From: Pseudacidovorax intermedius
GTDB taxonomy: Bacteria > Pseudomonadota > Gammaproteobacteria > Burkholderiales > Burkholderiaceae_C
Assembly (NCBI RefSeq): GCF_003350475.1
Contig: NZ_QQAV01000005.1
Span: forward strand, 124,001-188,000
DNA length: 64,000 nt
Reading direction: 5' to 3'
This document shows positions 60,787 to 64,000 of this stretch, one piece after another; positions within the stretch are counted from its first letter, which is position 1; the number at the start of each line of letters is the position of its first letter. The notes beneath the pieces were generated by a model that searched no databases, had not been told where the DNA came from, and worked only from the letters and a program-made list of their open reading frames with translations. The translations under genes and the position numbers were made by a program.

Positions 60787-61763
60787 TGAATCGTGATCTT
60801 GGCCTTGGCGATGACGTCCCGCCACTTTTCCGACTCGGCCTGCATCAGCTGCTGGTACTCGCTGCCGGTGGAAGTCATCGGCAATGCGCCCTGCAGCAGG
60901 TACTGCTGCCGGGTGTCGGACGCATCGACGGCGGCGATGAAGGCGTCGCGCAGCTTCGCCGCGATGGGCGCGGGCACGCCCTTGGGCGCCACGATGCCGT
61001 AGGTGGTCTCCATCACCACGCCGGGCAGCCCCTTCTCGGCCGTGGTCGGCACGTTCGGCAGTTGCGGGGCGCGGCTCTTGGAGGCCACCGCCAGCGCCTT
61101 GAGCGAACCGCTGTTGACGTGCGCAAGCACCGGCAGCAGGTCGACCATGGCCACGTCGACCTCGCCGCCCAGCAGGCCGGTGATGGCGGGTGCCGCGCCC
61201 TTGTAAGGCACATGCAGCAGGCTGACGCCCGCCTGGTCGTCGAAGATCTCCATGCCGATGTGCGGCGTGGTGCCGGGGCCGGCCGAGCTGTAGCTCAGCT
61301 TGCCCGGCGCCGCCTTGGCCTTCTTGACCAGGGCGTCCAGCGAGTCGATGCCCGACTTGGTGTTGACCACGAGCACGCTGGGAATGCGGGCCACGAGCGT
61401 GAGGTACTGCAGGTCGCCGAGCGTGTACGGCGCCTTCATGAGGTTGGGCATGCCGACCAGCGGGCCCGGCGCGACCAGAGCGAAGGTGTAGCCATCGGGC
61501 GTGGCCTTGGCCGTCGCGTCGACGCCGATGGTGCCGCCGGCACCCGCGCGGTTGTCCACCACCACGGGCTGGCCCAGGCGGGCGCCCACCTTGGTGGCGA
61601 GCAGGCGGGCGATGGCGTCGGTGGGCCCGCCCGCGGCATAGGGGACGATCAGCTTGATGGGCCGGGCCGGCCAGTCCTCGGCATGGACGGCAGGGCTGGA
61701 AGCGAGGCTGCAGGCGAGTGCCAGGGCGGCAGTCGCGCGATACGAGGGACGGCCTTGGCCCAT
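60783..61763 (-). CDS. TctC/Bug-family periplasmic receptor
   Basis: A 326-residue TctC-family receptor: signal peptide of about 28 residues, then WPARPIKLIVPYAAGGPTDAIAR, VVVDNRAGAGGTIGVDATAK and LLHVPYKGAAPAITGLLGGEVDVAMVD. First gene of the seven-gene leftward operon and divergent from the LysR gene. A GGAGACAAGCATC leader precedes ATG 61763. Likely binds the acid degraded by this operon. Confidence 0.9.
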   Translation of the reverse strand: MGQGRPSYRATAALALACSLASSPAVHAEDWPARPIKLIVPYAAGGPTDAIARLLATKVGARLGQPVVVDNRAGAGGTIGVDATAKATPDGYTFALVAPGPLVGMPNLMKAPYTLGDLQYLTLVARIPSVLVVNTKSGIDSLDALVKKAKAAPGKLSYSSAGPGTTPHIGMEIFDDQAGVSLLHVPYKGAAPAITGLLGGEVDVAMVDLLPVLAHVNSGSLKALAVASKSRAPQLPNVPTTAEKGLPGVVMETTYGIVAPKGVPAPIAAKLRDAFIAAVDASDTRQQYLLQGALPMTSTGSEYQQLMQAESEKWRDVIAKAKITIQ

Positions 61764-61824
61764 GATGCTTGTCTCCTTGGATTGGCTCTGCAGGCAGTCT
61801 AGGAGGCACCCTCTTCGCGAGCTA

Positions 61825-61839
61825 TGCACCGATCGTGCA
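61825..61839. promoter_or_regulatory. Candidate LysR-regulator binding site
   Basis: TGCAC-CGATC-GTGCA is a five-base inverted repeat with a five-base spacer, in the 151-base gap between the divergent TctC and LysR genes. LysR-type proteins usually bind such dyads upstream of the genes they activate. Pairing with the regulator at 61915 is inferred from position. Confidence 0.45.
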
Positions 61840-61914
61840 AGGCTGTTATGCGGGCGCGAACAAGCGGGTCGATGCGCTGCTCAAGGCGCGAAGGCCGTCC
61901 CATAATCGCCGCCC

Positions 61915-62871
61915 ATGCACAAGCCTAGAGCCACCGACTTTGCGCTGGACATCGCCGCGGACCTGCAGAAATGGCGCTCCTTCGTGGCCATCGGCGAGCT
62001 CGGCAGCCTCACGCGGGCCGCGCTTTTCCTGGACAGCAACCAGTCCTTCCTGAGTCGCCAGGTCAATGCGCTGGAGCGCGAATGCGGCACGCGGCTCTTC
62101 AACCGCACGGGCCGTGGCGTGGAGCTGTCGGAGGCGGGACAACGCCTGTTTCCCCAGGTCAAGGACTTGCTGGAGCGCGCCCAGGCGCTGGAGCACGACA
62201 TCCGCGCCGACCTGCGCGAGCCCGTGGGCACCGTGACGCTGGGCAGCCTGCCCTCCATCGGCACCATCCTCACGGGCCGCCTCTTCTCGGCCGTGCGTGC
62301 GCGCCTGCCGGGCGTGAGCCTCAAGGTGCTGGAGGGCTCCAGCGGCCAGGTGGAGGAATGGCTCACCGACGCGCGTGTCGACATCGCCATCCTCTACCGC
62401 TATGCCCCCACGCTGCCCGAAGGGGAGGAAGCGCTCGCGACGGTGGACAGCTACCTGATCGGCCCGCGCGACGACCGGCTCACGGCGAATGGACAGGTTC
62501 CGTTCGCGAGCCTCGATGGGTTGCCCTTCATCCTGCCCAGCGCGCCCAACGGGCTGCGCACGGCGCTCGATGCCGGCGCGCGGCATGCGCGCATCGCGCT
62601 GGCGCCGGTGATCGAGGCGGATTCACTGCCGCTGCAGAAGCAGCTCACGGCCCAGGAAGGGCTCTACACGGTGCTGCCGCTGCACGCCGTGTGGCAGGAG
62701 GTGCAGGAGGGCAGGCTGCAGGCGGCGCGCATCGTCGAGCCGCCTTTCCAGCGCACCGTGGCGATGGCCTTCTCGCGCGCGAAGGGGCCTTCGAGCGCAG
62801 TGACCGCGGTGACCGGGCACATCGTTCGCATCGTCGGCGAAATGGCGGCCCAGGGCATGTGGCGCTCCTGA
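61915..62871 (+). CDS. LysR-family transcriptional regulator
   Basis: A 318-residue LysR-type regulator: N-terminal helix-turn-helix at about residues 18-75 (KWRSFVAIGELGSLTRAALFLDSNQSFLSRQVNALERECGTRLFNRTGRGVELSEAG) and a periplasmic-binding-like effector domain (GTVTLGSLPSIGTILTGRLF, VDIAILYRYAP). About a dozen residues precede the typical start. Divergent from the seven-gene TctC/cycloisomerase operon, which it most likely activates in response to the substrate or a lactone or muconate-like intermediate. Confidence 0.92.
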   Translation: MHKPRATDFALDIAADLQKWRSFVAIGELGSLTRAALFLDSNQSFLSRQVNALERECGTRLFNRTGRGVELSEAGQRLFPQVKDLLERAQALEHDIRADLREPVGTVTLGSLPSIGTILTGRLFSAVRARLPGVSLKVLEGSSGQVEEWLTDARVDIAILYRYAPTLPEGEEALATVDSYLIGPRDDRLTANGQVPFASLDGLPFILPSAPNGLRTALDAGARHARIALAPVIEADSLPLQKQLTAQEGLYTVLPLHAVWQEVQEGRLQAARIVEPPFQRTVAMAFSRAKGPSSAVTAVTGHIVRIVGEMAAQGMWRS

Positions 62872-62886
62872 GGCCGCAGGGACCCG

Positions 62887-64000
62887 CTAACCCACCCGGC
62901 TCGCAATCAGCACCGCATTCGTCCCGCCGAACGCGAAGGCGTTGGACATCACATGCCGGATGCCGCCGGCCGCGCGCGGGGCCAGGCCATGCACCAGGTC
63001 CACGCCCAGAGCGGCATCGGGCGCGGTGGCGCTGGCGGGCAGCTGGCCCAGGTCCATGGCGCGCAGGGCGCACAGCAGTTCGATGGCGCCACCGCCACCC
63101 ATGATGTGACCGTGCAGCGTCTTGGTGGCGCTCACCGGCACGCCGCGCGCGCCGAAGATCTCTGCCAGCGTGGCGGCCTCGGCCGCGTCGCCGGCCACCG
63201 TGCCGGTGCCGTGCGCGTTCACATGGCCGATGTCGCCGGCCGCGAGGCCGGCATCCGCCAGCGCGGCCCGCACCGCGCGCACCTGGCCGTCGCTGTTCGG
63301 ATTGCTGATGTGCACCGCATCGCAGCTGGTGCCGTAGCCCGCCAGCAGCGCGCGGACGTCCACGCCGCGCCGTTCGGCCGAGGCCACCGATTCGATGATG
63401 ACCGCGCCCGCGCCTTCGCCCAGCGCGAAGCCGGCCCGGTCGGCCGAGAAGGGGCGGCAGGTGTGGGCCGCATGCGCCTCCAGCGGCGCCAGCACGCGCA
63501 TGGCCTGCCAGCTGGCGATGACGCCCGGCGTCAGCAGTGCCTCGTGCCCACCCGCGATGGCCACGTCCACCCAGCCGCCGCGCACGGCCCGCATGGCCTC
63601 GCCGATGGCCACCGCCGACGAGGCGCATGCGCAGGCGTAGCCCACGGCCGAGGCGCGTGCGCCGAAGGCCAGCGCCAGCTCGGCCACGGCCGCATTGGGC
63701 ATGGTCGTCAGCACCGTGGTGGGCCGCAGGCGGCGCTTGCGGCCGTAGAGCTGCTCGGTGGACTGGTCGAAGCTGCTCGCGCCGCCCATGCCCGTGCCCC
63801 AGAACACGCCCAGGCGCTCGGGCGACGGCTGGCGGCTGCTCTCGAACAGGCGCGACTGCTCCGCCGCCTCGAAGGCGGCGCTCAGGGCCATCGCCGTGCC
63901 GCGATCGAGCGTCACGCCCGAAGGGGCGCGGCTCTTGCGCTCGTCGAACTCGCTGCAGGCCGCCACGCCGACGGTGAAGCGCTCCACCCCGTCGATGACG
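62887..64000 (-). CDS. Beta-ketoacyl-ACP synthase (FabF-like), 5' end outside window
   Basis: At least 371 residues of a condensing enzyme; the reading frame continues past the right edge of the window, so the N-terminus is missing. The catalytic Cys lies in VGYACACASSAVAIGEA, and the two His in NAHGTGTVAGDAAE and TLHGHIMGGGGAIE, as in KAS I/II. RPFSADRAGFALGEGAGAVI and SNAFAFGGTNAVLIA are also typical. It elongates an acyl-ACP in fatty acid or polyketide-like synthesis. The sequence is more diverged than housekeeping FabF, so a role in a secondary pathway such as aryl polyene synthesis is possible. It converges on the LysR gene with 15 bases between. Confidence 0.88.
   Translation of the reverse strand, partial: VIDGVERFTVGVAACSEFDERKSRAPSGVTLDRGTAMALSAAFEAAEQSRLFESSRQPSPERLGVFWGTGMGGASSFDQSTEQLYGRKRRLRPTTVLTTMPNAAVAELALAFGARASAVGYACACASSAVAIGEAMRAVRGGWVDVAIAGGHEALLTPGVIASWQAMRVLAPLEAHAAHTCRPFSADRAGFALGEGAGAVIIESVASAERRGVDVRALLAGYGTSCDAVHISNPNSDGQVRAVRAALADAGLAAGDIGHVNAHGTGTVAGDAAEAATLAEIFGARGVPVSATKTLHGHIMGGGGAIELLCALRAMDLGQLPASATAPDAALGVDLVHGLAPRAAGGIRHVMSNAFAFGGTNAVLIASRVG

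Overview
The window is high-GC, gene-dense chromosomal DNA. It looks like a soil or water betaproteobacterium of the order Burkholderiales (Comamonadaceae or Alcaligenaceae type). Reasons: five TctC/Bug-family periplasmic receptors, many IclR, GntR, LysR and LacI regulators next to CoA-thioester catabolic genes, a TRAP transporter, and a CCCCCT..AGGGGG intergenic hairpin of the kind common in Comamonadaceae. No rRNA, tRNA, transposase, phage gene or CRISPR array was seen. Assignment to a genus is not possible by eye.

Layout. 0-9.2 kb: a secreted ELWxxDGT-repeat protein, a leftward three-gene ABC-2 exporter, a small lower-GC patch with poorly recognisable membrane genes (4.45-5.7 kb), and a leftward pair of lipoproteins (ThuA-like protein, then a PQQ quinoprotein with a C-terminal cupredoxin-like domain). 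9.8-14.2 kb: an IclR regulator divergent from a TRAP transporter operon that contains a type II dehydroquinase (aroQ), suggesting quinate/shikimate-type uptake and catabolism. 14.2-23.4 kb: a GntR-controlled nitrogen-compound cluster with a hydantoinase-like amidohydrolase, an ABC permease and binding protein without an ATPase, a DapA-family lyase, a 977-residue single-chain oxidoreductase equivalent to three subunits of HcnABC/D-hydroxyproline dehydrogenase enzymes, and an M20 amidohydrolase with altered metal ligands. 23.5-30.3 kb: a seven-gene leftward operon (three SDRs, a SnoaL/NTF2-like protein, an AhpD/CMD-like protein, two TctC receptors) divergent from a LacI-type regulator with two clear operators.

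30.3-42 kb: an IclR-controlled acyl-CoA degradation cluster in two arms. The left arm has an acyl-CoA dehydrogenase, an ADP-forming acyl-CoA synthetase, a CaiB-type CoA-transferase and two nitronate-monooxygenase-like enzymes. The right arm has a TctC receptor, a DUF35 protein, a thiolase-like protein lacking the nucleophilic Cys, an enoyl-CoA hydratase and an SDR. 42-47 kb: an ankyrin-like protein, an AAA ATPase translationally coupled to a diguanylate cyclase, and a Gly/Ala-rich secreted protein with a strong terminator. 47-52 kb: a complete polar amino-acid ABC transporter operon with a class IV aminotransferase homologue that lacks the catalytic lysine, ended by an FCD-GntR regulator whose likely operator lies upstream of the first gene. 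52-62.9 kb: an alpha/beta-hydrolase-fold lipoprotein with Ala at the nucleophile position, a CMD protein plus amidohydrolase pair, and a seven-gene leftward operon (two TctC receptors, an enolase-superfamily cycloisomerase, enoyl-CoA hydratase, acyl-CoA dehydrogenase, CoA-transferase, GST) divergent from a LysR regulator. The window ends inside a beta-ketoacyl-ACP synthase gene.

Taken together this is a catabolic-versatility region: uptake receptors, CoA activation, beta-oxidation-type enzymes and local regulators arranged as at least five separately controlled pathways. The substrates of most of them cannot be named from sequence alone.
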